Below, piece by piece: positions 8,639 to 16,690 of a DNA stretch of 40,123 nt. The position numbers and the translations under genes are program-made. The stretch covers positions 364,412 to 404,534 of the forward strand of contig NZ_SZNH01000001.1 of the NCBI RefSeq assembly GCF_005869855.1, written 5' to 3'. The stretch is from Nostoc sp. PA-18-2419 (lineage in GTDB: Bacteria; Cyanobacteriota; Cyanobacteriia; Cyanobacteriales; Nostocaceae). The notes beneath the pieces are model-generated. The model was not told the DNA's origin. It worked only from the letters and a program-made list of their open reading frames with translations, and did not search any database. Position 1 is the first letter of the stretch, and each line of letters begins with the position of its first letter.

Positions 8639-10174
8639 ATGTCAGAGGTATCGCTACAGCTTTTCTTCTCCTACTCCCACAAAGACGAAGCTCTAAGAGA
8701 TGAACTAGCTAATCACCTAAGTACTTTGACACGGCAGGGTGTGATTTCAAGCTGGCACGATCGCAAGATACTACCAGGAGAGGAGTGGGATCGCCAGATT
8801 AATGATAATTTAAACACAGCGGATATCATTCTTTTACTCGTCAGTTCAGACTTTATTGCTTCTAGTTATTGCTGGGATGTTGAAGTCACCACAGCAATAG
8901 AACGTCACAATACAGGAAAGGCTCGTGTCATCCCAGTTATTTTACGAAGCGCTGATTGGAGTGACACGCTATTTGCTAAACTGCAACTTTTGCCCAATAA
9001 TGCCCAACCTGTTACCTCTTGGACTAATCGAGACGAGGCATTTACAAATGTAGCTCAGGGAATTAGGGCTGCTGCTCAACAACTCAAGGCAGAACGTCAA
9101 CAAAAACTAGCATTGGCAAGAAAAGAAGCTGCTATAGCTGAGTATCGCCAATTGGTTGAGGAATTTGCGGCTGATGGTGAGATTTCTTTTGTAGAATCCG
9201 AAATATTGAAGGATTTACAAAAACAGCTAGGATTAACTGATGAAGAAGCTCGTACAGTTCGAGACAAAGCATTAGAACCTTATGGGAAATACAAGGAAAA
9301 TCTCGACAAATACAAGCAAATTTTTACGAAGTTAGTAGATGAACAAGGATATCCGTTAGGGGAAAAAGCTAAAGCGGATTTGAAGAAATTGCAGCAATAC
9401 CTAAAGCTTAAAGACGAGGATGTAGCCGCAATAGATAATGAAGCTGAAGTACAAAAGCAACAAGCAGAAATACTCCAGCAACAAGAAGAAGCTGAGAGGC
9501 GGCAACAACAGGAAGCACAGAGACTAAAACTACAAAGAGAACAAGCAGAAGCCGAGAAACTGCGACAACAACAAGCACAGAGACTCAAACTACAAAGAGA
9601 ACAAGAAGAAGCTGAGAGACTGCGACAAGAACAGCAATCTACAGGTAATGACCTACTCTCTGAAAAGGGTGTAGACTATACGCGATTACGCGATTTACTC
9701 ACAGATAGTGAGTGGAAAGAAGCCGATCAAGAAACTCTGGCAGTTATGCTCAAAGCCACTGGTAGAGAAGAAGAAGGTTGGTTAGATATCAATTCCATCG
9801 AAAACTTTCCCTGCACTGACTTACGCACTATTGACCAACTGTGGGTAAAATACAGTAATGGGCGCTTTGGGTTTAGCGTGCAAAAGCGCATTTGGGAAAG
9901 CGTCGGAGAAGACTATCAAAAGTTTGGCGATCGCGTCGGCTGGCGGAAGTGGAGAACAGTTGTAGTTGACAAATGGTTTGGATTGAAACAACAAACCGAA
10001 AAACAAAGTGAATGGCTAAATTACTCAGACTTGTTATTCAACACAAGTGCCCCGGAAGGACACCTTCCGACCAGCTACTCCGCGCGGTGGGCGACCAGGG
10101 TTTTCTTTTCGGGGACGTCTGTGATGTTTGTCGTGCTGTTTCTCTTCTCTCGCGTCGAGACTTGTAAAGTGTAA
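8639..10174 (+). CDS. TIR - coiled coil - GUN4 fusion protein
   Basis: Protein of 511 residues from the ATG at 8639 (a TTG four codons earlier is possible). Residues 6-145 form a TIR domain (FFSYSHKDEALRDELA..., WHDRKILPGEEW, SSDFIASSYCWDVE); Glu82 sits where the catalytic Glu of NAD-cleaving TIRs falls. Residues about 160-265 are helical and TerB-like in appearance. Residues 268-333 are a Gln/Glu-rich coiled coil with AQRLKLQREQ repeated at 293 and 313. From 344 a GUN4 domain begins (GVDYTRLRDLL, EEEGWLDINSIENFPCTDLRTIDQLWVKYSNGRFGFSVQ), the fold that binds porphyrins in chlorophyll synthesis. The tail (477-493) is GC-rich and may contain an inserted repeat before FSRVETCKV. A sensor-effector or defence role is inference. 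Confidence 0.88.
   Translation: MSEVSLQLFFSYSHKDEALRDELANHLSTLTRQGVISSWHDRKILPGEEWDRQINDNLNTADIILLLVSSDFIASSYCWDVEVTTAIERHNTGKARVIPVILRSADWSDTLFAKLQLLPNNAQPVTSWTNRDEAFTNVAQGIRAAAQQLKAERQQKLALARKEAAIAEYRQLVEEFAADGEISFVESEILKDLQKQLGLTDEEARTVRDKALEPYGKYKENLDKYKQIFTKLVDEQGYPLGEKAKADLKKLQQYLKLKDEDVAAIDNEAEVQKQQAEILQQQEEAERRQQQEAQRLKLQREQAEAEKLRQQQAQRLKLQREQEEAERLRQEQQSTGNDLLSEKGVDYTRLRDLLTDSEWKEADQETLAVMLKATGREEEGWLDINSIENFPCTDLRTIDQLWVKYSNGRFGFSVQKRIWESVGEDYQKFGDRVGWRKWRTVVVDKWFGLKQQTEKQSEWLNYSDLLFNTSAPEGHLPTSYSARWATRVFFSGTSVMFVVLFLFSRVETCKV
10057..10117. repeat. GC-rich palindromic stretch inside the TIR-GUN4 gene tail
   Basis: CGGAAGG and CCTTCCG form a 7-bp hairpin at about 10054-10070, and CGACCAG occurs twice close by (about 10068 and 10094) around CTACTCCGCGCGGTGGG. 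Composition differs from the surrounding coding sequence. The first hairpin overlaps the conserved EGHLP codons, so only the part after it may be inserted. Confidence 0.35.
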
Positions 10175-10241
10175 CATATAAGGCTTACAGAAAATTGTAA
10201 AGATTGACAAACAAGCCTTTTTGCACGAAGGATTGCGGTTT

Positions 10242-11057
10242 CTACGTTTTCGTTACCTGGCACTGGGCATTTAATACATATTCTTGTTGGGCTTGTAGTA
10301 CAATGCAAGCTTTTTGGCTGTCATAACAATTAGCAAAGATAAACTTACACGCTACTTCTTCTATTTCTTCGTTAACTGCTTCCCATTCATCCCAAGGTAG
10401 TTTCATTTGTCCTGGAGATGATTTTTTCACCTTTGCTTTAACCTTAGCCTTCAACCCTAGCAATAACTTGCTTCCCCAGTGGTTCCGCTTTTCTGGTTTA
10501 AGTTGAGGGCGGTATTTTTTACAGAATCCTCGATACTTTGCCGCACACTCATCCAGAGTTTTACCCAACTTCAAAAATGCTGGATGCCATTGAGTAATAC
10601 CATCATTACCTAATCTATCGTGAATGCCATAATTACTAAAATCATAGAAAAAGCCTTGCTGTATTCCAGCGGCTTTTGGGTTAGCGTGGATATATCTTAG
10701 GGTATTTAATGCTCTTTTACTATCTGTGTTGGCAAAGCCACTACTGTGATAGCGCTTCTCCCAAAAGTGTCCCGTACGGTTGAGCATCCGATTAAAGCAC
10801 ATGGCTGTGTACCAGTTTAGCCAGTGCATAATTTTGGGTAAATCTTCTGGTTGTATAGGTTCTAACAGATAATGGACGTGGTTGCTCATAATGCAAAGGG
10901 CATAGAGCTTAAATCGATATTTATCTTGAGCTTTTTTGATAGTGTAGAGAAACACTTCTCGACACTCTAAGCGTGTGAGGCGAAACTCCCGATTATTGCA
11001 ACGGATAGTAATGTGATAGCAAAAACCGGATTGGTGATTTCGTGGTTTGCGGGTCAT
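10242..11057 (-). CDS. REP-associated tyrosine transposase (RAYT, Y1/HUH family)
   Basis: Single-strand DNA transposase of the IS200/IS605-like HUH superfamily. The ATG at 11057 gives 271 residues (TTG codons just upstream are less likely). The motif MSNHVHYLLEP carries the HUH pair His60 and His62, and Tyr122 in LRYIHANP is the expected catalytic tyrosine. HFWEKRYHSSGF is typical of RAYTs, which mobilise or maintain palindromic REP sequences rather than their own inverted ends. The Lys-rich stretch at about 205-215 probably contacts nucleic acid. No IS ends are evident around it. It reads intact, so it could be active on palindromes such as those at 26424-26547; that link is inference. Confidence 0.88.
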   Translation of the reverse strand: MTRKPRNHQSGFCYHITIRCNNREFRLTRLECREVFLYTIKKAQDKYRFKLYALCIMSNHVHYLLEPIQPEDLPKIMHWLNWYTAMCFNRMLNRTGHFWEKRYHSSGFANTDSKRALNTLRYIHANPKAAGIQQGFFYDFSNYGIHDRLGNDGITQWHPAFLKLGKTLDECAAKYRGFCKKYRPQLKPEKRNHWGSKLLLGLKAKVKAKVKKSSPGQMKLPWDEWEAVNEEIEEVACKFIFANCYDSQKACIVLQAQQEYVLNAQCQVTKT

Positions 11058-11110
11058 CAACAAACAATTAATATCAAATAAATTTGAATTGTTACTTGTG
11101 ACTAAAAGTT

Positions 11111-11347
11111 ATGAAAATAAAAGGTATCAAGCGCAAAAGTACTATAGAAATATTTCAGGAAATAAATATTCCTGATGGACAAGAAATAGGCATTGAGATT
11201 TTATCCGAAGACTCTACAACAAGCGTCAGTGGTGAATCGCAATTCGGGAAATCCCTAGAAAAATTTCGCCAAGAACAAGAATTAGAAACCGCAGGTATTG
11301 AACCAGAAGTTTTTGCAGATGTACGAGATTCTTCACCAGGACTTTAG
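11111..11347 (+). CDS. Small antitoxin-like protein
   Basis: 78 residues. The N-terminus MKIKGIKRKSTIEIFQEINIPDGQEIGIEI looks like the beta-rich DNA-binding half of AbrB/DUF2281-like antitoxins (GxxRGKTIEL...IPDGxxVxVEI), and the C-terminus KFRQEQELETAGIEPEVFADVRDSSPG matches the toxin-wrapping tails found with PIN toxins. A PIN-domain remnant lies 17 bp downstream but on the opposite strand, which is not the usual antitoxin-toxin order, so the pairing may be accidental or rearranged. No ribosome site is obvious. Family recognition is by eye. Confidence 0.6.
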   Translation: MKIKGIKRKSTIEIFQEINIPDGQEIGIEILSEDSTTSVSGESQFGKSLEKFRQEQELETAGIEPEVFADVRDSSPGL

Positions 11348-11364
11348 AATATCTCAGGAAAATA

Positions 11365-11629
11365 CTAATTGAGAAATTCTTGCGGTGTCAAAATGGGAAT
11401 TGCGTTAAATGCTATTAGCACCAATAAATCTAAATCGCCAGTTATATCATATCCGGTTAAACACTTGTCATTGCGACGAAGTGAAGCAATCATAAGGCCT
11501 CTGCGATTGCTTCACTTCGTTCGCAATGACATATAATAAGTAATTTGCCGGACATGATATTATAATAACTTCAGTATTAGCTGCTATAGCAGTTTCTAAA
11601 ATTACAGTATCATCTGGGTCGCGTAGCTG
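11365..11629 (-). pseudogene. PIN-domain toxin remnant, 5'-truncated and split by an insertion
   Basis: Read on the minus strand, QLRDPDDTVILETAIAANTEVI (from about 11629) is the middle of a PIN ribonuclease domain, and TGDLDLLVLIAFNAIPILTP followed by QEFLN up to the TAG at 11365 is its C-terminus. Between them lies a 117-bp element. Removing 11444-11560 restores EVIITGDLDLL with the correct spacing. The N-terminal half with the first catalytic Asp is absent; its place is taken by a CCCCATG tandem repeat and the hisZ 3' end. The gene cannot make an active toxin. Confidence 0.75.
11444..11560. mobile_element. MITE-like insertion (117 bp) in the PIN gene
   Basis: Ends are inverted repeats: ATATCATATCCGG (11444-11456) and CCGGACATGATAT (11548-11560), 12 of 13 positions matching. 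Inside is a long hairpin: about 26 bases at 11466-11491 (TGTCATTGCGACGAAGTG...) pair with 11505-11531, with one extra base in one arm. The target is TA-rich (the interrupted sequence reads CCAGT/TATAATAAC), so the element probably duplicated TA or TATA. A related 32-base end sequence occurs alone at 24551-24582 (27 of 32 identical to 11531-11562). No transposase is encoded. Confidence 0.7.
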
Positions 11630-11658
11630 GGGAGTGGGGAGTGGAGAGATGAAGAACA

Positions 11659-11686
11659 CCCCATGCCCCATGCCCCATGCCCCATG
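11659..11686. repeat. Heptamer tandem repeat CCCCATG x4
   Basis: Four perfect copies of CCCCATG lie directly downstream of hisZ. This is the STRR class of short tandem repeat known from heterocystous cyanobacteria. Confidence 0.9.
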
Positions 11687-11696
11687 CTCAACTCAC

Positions 11697-12908
11697 TTAA
11701 CGCAATGATTCAATTTTTGGCGAACCATCAGCTTTGATCCAAGCAATTTGGGCTATACTGCGATCGCGTGCATATTCGCGAATCGCGTCTGCATCCCTTC
11801 TAAGCAAATCCATTTCTACACGCACCAAATCAGTGGAATCTCGCAGTTTTTGAGCGTAAGCAAAGGCAGCAGCATCAGCACTCGCTGTCTCTGGTACTAC
11901 CAACCAGTTGCTTGCTGGGGTTGTTTGCGGTAATTGCTGTGTAGATAATAGAACTTGGTATAAATCTTCAATGTTGAGTACAAAACCAATTCCGGGGATG
12001 TTTTCTCCTTGGGGATGATATAGCCCCAAAAGCTGGTCGTAACGACCACCCTGCCCCAAAATTCGGATTTGAGATTCGGTATCATTGACAACTTCAAAGA
12101 CAATGCCAGTGTAGTAATCTATAGTTTGGATCAGGCTCAAATCGAGGATTAAGGAGAATTTTTTCTCTGATTCGAGTAATTCCACTAGGGATTTAAGGTT
12201 ATTCACTGCTTGTTGCTGTTGTTCGTCTAGCTCCAAGCTACTGACTTTTTGTAAGACTTCAGCACTAGGCCCACGCAGATCCATCATGATTCGAGCGCGA
12301 TCGCGTAGTTCGTCACTCAGAGGTAAGGTATCTATAGTAATGCGGTCAAGATGAGCGATCGCCGTGCGAACTTTATCCTGTAGATTAGCATCGAAGGCAC
12401 TCAGGAGCGATCGGGTAATTCCCGCTTCTCCTAAAATTAAATGCCATTGCGGCAAACTCAGTGCCGCTAGACAATCTGCTACCAACAGCAGTACCTCTGC
12501 ATTTGCTAGCAATCCACCAGCACCTAATAGCTCCACCCCAGCTTGATAAAACTCCTGCTGGCGATTATGCCTAGTTTCCCAATTGCGGCGAAAGACGTTG
12601 GCATTGTAGTACAGGCGTTGGGGATAAGTTACACCTGCCATACGAGTAACTACGGTGCGAGCAATGGATGCTGTTAATTCTGGACGCAAGCCCAATTCAT
12701 CGTCTTCGCTATTTTGGAGTTGAATCACCATCTGGCGCTGGATTGCTTCCCCTGCCATTAAGGTATCCATCCGCTCCAAAGTTGAGGTGATAATCCTGTG
12801 ATATCCCCAACGGTGAAACACTTGTTGTAACCTATCTTCAATCCAGCGTTTTTTTGCCACATCTAAGGGTAATAAATCCCTGGCTCCCGCTGCTGGTTGA
12901 TACACCAT
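11697..12908 (-). CDS. hisZ: ATP phosphoribosyltransferase regulatory subunit HisZ
   Basis: 403 residues, full length. HisZ is a histidyl-tRNA-synthetase-like protein without synthetase activity that pairs with the short form of HisG in the first step of histidine synthesis. The class II synthetase fold shows in GARDLLPLDVAKKRWIEDRL, the motif-2-like LRPELTASIARTVVTRM...RLYYNANVFR, QEFYQAGVELLG, YYTGIVFE and GGRYDQLLGLY. The C-terminal anticodon-binding domain of a true HisRS is replaced by a short unrelated end, as in other HisZ. Its ATG overlaps the stop of the upstream J-domain gene by one base (TAATG), indicating translational coupling. Confidence 0.93.
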   Translation of the reverse strand: MVYQPAAGARDLLPLDVAKKRWIEDRLQQVFHRWGYHRIITSTLERMDTLMAGEAIQRQMVIQLQNSEDDELGLRPELTASIARTVVTRMAGVTYPQRLYYNANVFRRNWETRHNRQQEFYQAGVELLGAGGLLANAEVLLLVADCLAALSLPQWHLILGEAGITRSLLSAFDANLQDKVRTAIAHLDRITIDTLPLSDELRDRARIMMDLRGPSAEVLQKVSSLELDEQQQQAVNNLKSLVELLESEKKFSLILDLSLIQTIDYYTGIVFEVVNDTESQIRILGQGGRYDQLLGLYHPQGENIPGIGFVLNIEDLYQVLLSTQQLPQTTPASNWLVVPETASADAAAFAYAQKLRDSTDLVRVEMDLLRRDADAIREYARDRSIAQIAWIKADGSPKIESLR

Positions 12909-13852
12909 TATTTTTTCTTCCCACCAAACAAACCACCGAACAAACCACCACTACCAGATTTATCTAGTTGCTTATCTCCATTATTAGGAGATGAAGTCAC
13001 CTTGCGATCGGTAGGTTGTTGTCCTAAAGCTTTATCTATTTTAGGTTTCCATTGCAACGCTATTTGGTCATTGGGGTCTAATTTGAGTGCGTTATCGAAG
13101 TGAATTTTTGCCATTTTTAGCTGATTTTGCTTCAAATAGGCCATTCCAATCAAGCTATGGCAGTGACTATTTTTTGGTTCTAGCTTCAGGGCTTCCTGCA
13201 ACTCTACTTTGGCTTGAGCAAATTGATTTTTGTCCATTAAAGATTGAGCGCGACGAACATACTGCTCTACAATCAAGTCTTCTTTTGCTGGTGGTGTCTG
13301 TTTTGCGGTATCTGGCTTAGGTGTAGCTGAGTTAACTTTGGGTTGAGCAGTTGGTGGTGGTGCTGCGGACGGTTTAACTGCACTCCGCATCAAGTAGACT
13401 AAATTCAACTCACTAATTTGGGCAACAACTTGCAGGGCTTGTTCTAAAGAATCATATTGAGTTTGGGCAAGTTTAGCGATCGCACTTTTATAAAAATGAT
13501 CGATATTGGCAGCACCAGCTAACTGTCTCCCTAATTCTGTATTTAGAGTCACCGAAGTAGCCTCTTGTACCAGGCGCTTGCCCATTTGCGACAAAATTAT
13601 AATATATTCTGTGCGAGTGCGTTCGTTAGTAAGTTTTTCATAAGCTGGATTAACCAGCTTTGATAGCAATTCATTACCTAGCTGTTTTTGTTCAATATTT
13701 TCAGTAATACTACTATCTGGGTGTAAACGGCGGGCAATTTGAAGATAGCGTTTGCGAATATCTTTAACATCCGCATCAACTGGAACGCACAACACTGCGT
13801 GATGATCTATGAAATCATATCTAAATAGTCCACGATCTATTTTGAAAGACAT
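12908..13852 (-). CDS. J-domain protein with TPR repeats
   Basis: 314 residues. The N-terminal ~75 residues form a DnaJ-like J domain (YDFIDHHAVLCVPVDADVKDIRKRYLQIARRLHPDSS) with the essential His44-Pro45-Asp46 triad, so it should stimulate an Hsp70 (DnaK). A Pro/Ala/Thr-rich linker (about 155-190) leads to about two TPR repeats (195-275) and a Gly/Phe/Lys tail ending GGLFGGLFGGKKK. No zinc-finger or substrate domain of classical DnaJ is present. It precedes and overlaps hisZ by one base; this reflects genome arrangement, and no link to histidine synthesis is known to me. Confidence 0.85.
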   Translation of the reverse strand: MSFKIDRGLFRYDFIDHHAVLCVPVDADVKDIRKRYLQIARRLHPDSSITENIEQKQLGNELLSKLVNPAYEKLTNERTRTEYIIILSQMGKRLVQEATSVTLNTELGRQLAGAANIDHFYKSAIAKLAQTQYDSLEQALQVVAQISELNLVYLMRSAVKPSAAPPPTAQPKVNSATPKPDTAKQTPPAKEDLIVEQYVRRAQSLMDKNQFAQAKVELQEALKLEPKNSHCHSLIGMAYLKQNQLKMAKIHFDNALKLDPNDQIALQWKPKIDKALGQQPTDRKVTSSPNNGDKQLDKSGSGGLFGGLFGGKKK

Positions 13853-13934
13853 ATAGCAGTTTGCACCAAAGGAGCAATTAGATTTTTTCTAGTTTACTTC
13901 CCTCGCTTGGCGATCCGTTAGTAGCAAATTATAT

Positions 13935-14020
13935 TTGTCATTGGTCATCGGTCATTGGTCATTAATTATTCTTCCCTGCCCCCCTGCCTCCCCTGCTCCC
14001 CCTGCCCCCTCATCCCCCTC
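13935..14020. repeat. Short tandem repeats between suhB-like and J-domain genes
   Basis: GTCATTGGTCATCGGTCATTGGTCATT (about 13937-13963) is followed by a C-rich run of CCCCTGCC-like units to about 14015. Both are low-complexity repeats with no coding signal. Confidence 0.6.
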
Positions 14021-14831
14021 ACTTCCAGGCTGACAGGGGCGGAACTTGTAGAAGTTCACGACTTACGCTGTCATGAATATAACTGTTGGTGGCGAGAATT
14101 CTACCTGACTCGATGTTTAAGGGAGTGCCATCGTAGGCGGTAACTTTGCCACCAGCTTCTTGTACCAAAATTATTCCAGCGACAATATCCCAAGGTGAGA
14201 GTCCGCGTTCCCAGTAACCATCGACGCGTCCACAGGCAACATACGCCAAATCCAGCGATGCGGAACCGCTACGTCTAACTCCCTGAGTCAAATGCGTGAA
14301 GTGACAAAATTCAGCATAATTATTATCAGAAGTTTCACGGCGATCGTAGGCAAATCCACTTACCAGTAAGCTCTTATTTAGTTGGGAGGTTGCGGAAACT
14401 GCGATCGCCTGACGGTTGCGTGTTGCTCCCAAACCAACAGCAGCACGAAAAAGCTCATTGTGAAAGGGGTCATAAATAACACCAACTTGTGGCACGCCAT
14501 TAATTAATAGCCCAATGGAAACGGCAAAGAATGGGTATTGATGGGCGTAATTGGTTGTGCCATCTAAAGGATCTATTGCCCAGAGGTATTCATTTTCTCC
14601 ATCGCCTAATTTTCCTGATTCTTCAGCGAGGATAGAATGCTGGGGAAAATGGCGACGTAAAATTTCTAAAATCAACTTTTCTGAGGCTTTATCAGCAGCG
14701 GTAACTAAATCACCAGGACGTCCTTTTTCAATAATTGCATCTTCTAACTTACCCAAGTAGCTTTGCAGTATAGCACCACCAGCTAAGGCTGCTTCTGTAG
14801 CAATATCTAGAAAAATTTGTAGATTAGTCAT
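14019..14831 (-). CDS. suhB: Inositol monophosphatase family protein
   Basis: 270 residues, the usual length for a Mg2+- and Li+-sensitive inositol-phosphate phosphatase (SuhB/IMPase). Metal-binding motifs are complete: AEESGKLG, WAIDPLDGTTNYAH and GLSPWDIVAGIILVQEAGG. Substrate within the family (myo-inositol 1-phosphate, histidinol phosphate or other sugar phosphates) cannot be told from the sequence. Being two genes upstream of hisZ it might serve as a histidinol-phosphatase-like enzyme, but that is speculation. The start is the ATG at 14831, which lies at the edge of a GTCATTAGT repeat. Confidence 0.9.
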   Translation of the reverse strand: MTNLQIFLDIATEAALAGGAILQSYLGKLEDAIIEKGRPGDLVTAADKASEKLILEILRRHFPQHSILAEESGKLGDGENEYLWAIDPLDGTTNYAHQYPFFAVSIGLLINGVPQVGVIYDPFHNELFRAAVGLGATRNRQAIAVSATSQLNKSLLVSGFAYDRRETSDNNYAEFCHFTHLTQGVRRSGSASLDLAYVACGRVDGYWERGLSPWDIVAGIILVQEAGGKVTAYDGTPLNIESGRILATNSYIHDSVSRELLQVPPLSAWK

Positions 14832-15086
14832 TAGTTATTAGTCATTTGTCATTGGTCATTGGTCGAATGGCACTAAGACTGATGTGAAACCAGGCGTAGG
14901 GGCAGAGGGTAGGGGGTAGGGTATAGTGTTAATCACCATTCATTTCTTAGAGATCAAACAGAGGTTACTTCTTCTTAATTCCCTACACCCCACACCCCAC
15001 ACCCCAAAACCAGTAATATCAATCATTGAAGCTTAACAAGCGTGCTATTGAGTCATTTGTCATTGTCTTTCCATCTCCCCATCTTC
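14832..15086. repeat. Repeat-rich spacer
   Basis: Contains GTCATTTGTCATTGGTCATTGGTC (about 14842-14864), a GGGTAGGGGGTAGGG run near 14907-14921, and tandem CACCCCA units at about 14983-15005. No gene is seen. Confidence 0.5.
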
Positions 15087-15629
15087 TTAGAGATTCAGAC
15101 GGCGAAACTCAGCAGGAGTGAGACGCATGGGTTTTTCTGGGTTCCAAATTCCTAGCCCCATGAGTCTAGCCCATTGTTGGGCACGTTCTAAACGTTGGTC
15201 ATATTTATGGTTCGGCGATCGCTCAACAAATAATGCATTCCCTTGTTTAACTAATTCTTCATTCAACAAAACTTTATTTTTCCATACGTAAGCTAGGGTT
15301 CGCCCAATTTTGTCTGTTGTTTCTAAATCAAACTCCAGCGTTACTGAATCTGCACCATCAATTAAATTCTCTAACTGTTCTTTTGCTTGTTCGCCCCAAG
15401 GTCGCTGTCGCAAATCTGGTGCATCAATTCCCACTAACCGCACTTGAGAAATCAAATTTGGTTGTTCCGCCATACCTAACACTTCCAAACTTTGCCCACT
15501 AACTACCCGTGCAATCTTCACCTGCGCCTGATTGTTTGGCAGGGGATTTTTACCTTGACAACTCACCAGCAGTAACAGACAAACTAAAATGCCTATTTTT
15601 TTTGCCCAAACACCAAAACGTATCGACAC
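15087..15629 (-). CDS. Thermonuclease-like (SNase) lipoprotein
   Basis: 180 residues beginning at a GTG (15629) that has a strong ribosome site GGAG nine bases upstream; no ATG is available. The signal peptide ends in a lipobox LVSC with Cys24, so the protein should be lipid-anchored outside the cytoplasmic membrane. The rest is a staphylococcal-nuclease-like OB fold: ARVVSGQSLEV, QVRLVGIDAPDLRQRPWGEQAKEQL, IGRTLAYVWKNKVLLNEELVKQGNA, ERAQQWARLMGLGIW. The catalytic Arg/Asp/Glu positions appear kept (VRLVGIDAPD, DKIGRTLAYV), so phosphodiester cleavage of DNA or RNA is likely but unproven. Confidence 0.85.
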   Translation of the reverse strand: MSIRFGVWAKKIGILVCLLLLVSCQGKNPLPNNQAQVKIARVVSGQSLEVLGMAEQPNLISQVRLVGIDAPDLRQRPWGEQAKEQLENLIDGADSVTLEFDLETTDKIGRTLAYVWKNKVLLNEELVKQGNALFVERSPNHKYDQRLERAQQWARLMGLGIWNPEKPMRLTPAEFRRLNL

Positions 15630-15667
15630 ACTAATTTGCTCCTCTGCACCTGTGGGCGAACAAAATC

Positions 15668-16036
15668 TTATTCCTCATCTAACGGTAAACCTGCTTTAAC
15701 TTTACCCCTACCAAAGTACCGTCCAAATTGGAGTTCATAAACTTCATCTTCGTCTTGTGTTTCTACCTCCAAGTCAGAACGGGGGTAACTCACACACAAC
15801 AAGGCATAACCTTGGCGACGTAATTCTGGCGACAAGCCGATCGCCTCTGGTTGGTAAATTTCTCCCGATAACACTCTTACAGCACAAGTAGTACAAGCCC
15901 CATTACGGCAGGAAAACGGCAGTTCTACCCCTTGTTTTTCGGCAGTGTGCAGGATGTAGCGGTCTTCTGGCACTTGTAGGGTGTATGTTTGGCCAGTGGC
16001 GCGATCGCGAACTCGAATTGTATATCTACGGGACAT
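15668..16036 (-). CDS. Plant-type [2Fe-2S] ferredoxin with C-terminal extension
   Basis: 122 residues. Cluster ligands Cys43, Cys48, Cys51 and Cys81 in the pattern SCRNGACTTC...LLC are those of photosynthetic ferredoxins. The N-terminus is basic (MSRRYTIRVRDRATGQ) and the C-terminus runs about 20 residues beyond PetF (YELQFGRYFGRGKVKAGLPLDEE), placing it with the extended, low-abundance cyanobacterial ferredoxins of unclear partner rather than the main PetF. It lies just downstream of the tRNA region on the other strand and 38 bases upstream of the nuclease lipoprotein gene, in the same direction, so the two could be co-transcribed. Confidence 0.9.
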   Translation of the reverse strand: MSRRYTIRVRDRATGQTYTLQVPEDRYILHTAEKQGVELPFSCRNGACTTCAVRVLSGEIYQPEAIGLSPELRRQGYALLCVSYPRSDLEVETQDEDEVYELQFGRYFGRGKVKAGLPLDEE

Positions 16037-16137
16037 CTGGATTTTGTTTGTGAGATTTGAACTTTGAGATTAACTTCAAATCTTTTTATCTTTGCATTTT
16101 TGGGAACTTTATACTATAGTTGTAAATTGTGATATCT

Positions 16138-16224
16138 GGAGAGATGGCCGAGTGGTTTAAGGCGCAGCACTGGAAATGCTGTAATGCGGAAACGTATTCT
16201 AGGGTTCAAATCCCTATCTCTCCG
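16138..16224 (+). tRNA. tRNA-Ser(GGA)
   Basis: 87 bases. Acceptor GGAGAGA (16138-16144) pairs with TCTCTCC (16217-16223), discriminator G at 16224. The anticodon arm CAGCA-CTGGAAA-TGCTG gives anticodon GGA (16172-16174), reading UCC/UCU. The long variable arm (around GCGGAAACGTATT) and GGTTCAAATCC T loop fit tRNA-Ser. CCA is not encoded. A possible -10 element TATACT lies about 25 bases upstream. Confidence 0.96.
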
Positions 16225-16690
16225 TTGAATTCTTATTTTAAAAAAATTCTAGCCATTTTTAAGCAATTGTATGATTAAAATTTTTGGTTGAATTAGCTGA
16301 ATTTATAAAATTATTTTCAACCAATAGCATAAAATTATTATTTGAACTGGCTGCGGCGTTAGTGAGGAACGTCGCTTTGAGATTGGGTACCGAAAAAAGT
16401 TTTTTAAATTTGGTGGGTAAAAGCTCCAAGCCAATATATTTTTCTATTTTTAACCCAATCCCTAATACCTAATCCCCAGCCCCTAGTCGCTTTGACAACA
16501 GATATCTTTATTTCGATTTCTGAATGAGTAAATATAGAATTACCATTTTCTAAAAAAGTGGTATCCCTAGTAATACCTTTGGCATTTTTTTGTAGGTAGG
16601 GCTTAGCGTGTGAGAACCCGACATATTTGTTGAGTTTCAATCATATTACGATAGTAAACGTGATAATTTTCCTCAGCAATTAATAAATCA
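16225..16690. other. Intergenic region without a gene
   Basis: AT-rich spacer between tRNA-Ser and the lyase gene. It contains a low-complexity run (CCAATCCCTAATACCTAATCCCCAGCCCC, about 16457-16485). Frames on either strand lack protein-like composition. Confidence 0.5.

Noticed and set aside
9280..9588. Cys/Ser-rich minus-strand frame
   Set aside because: Antisense shadow of the Gln/Glu-rich coiled coil in the TIR-GUN4 gene.
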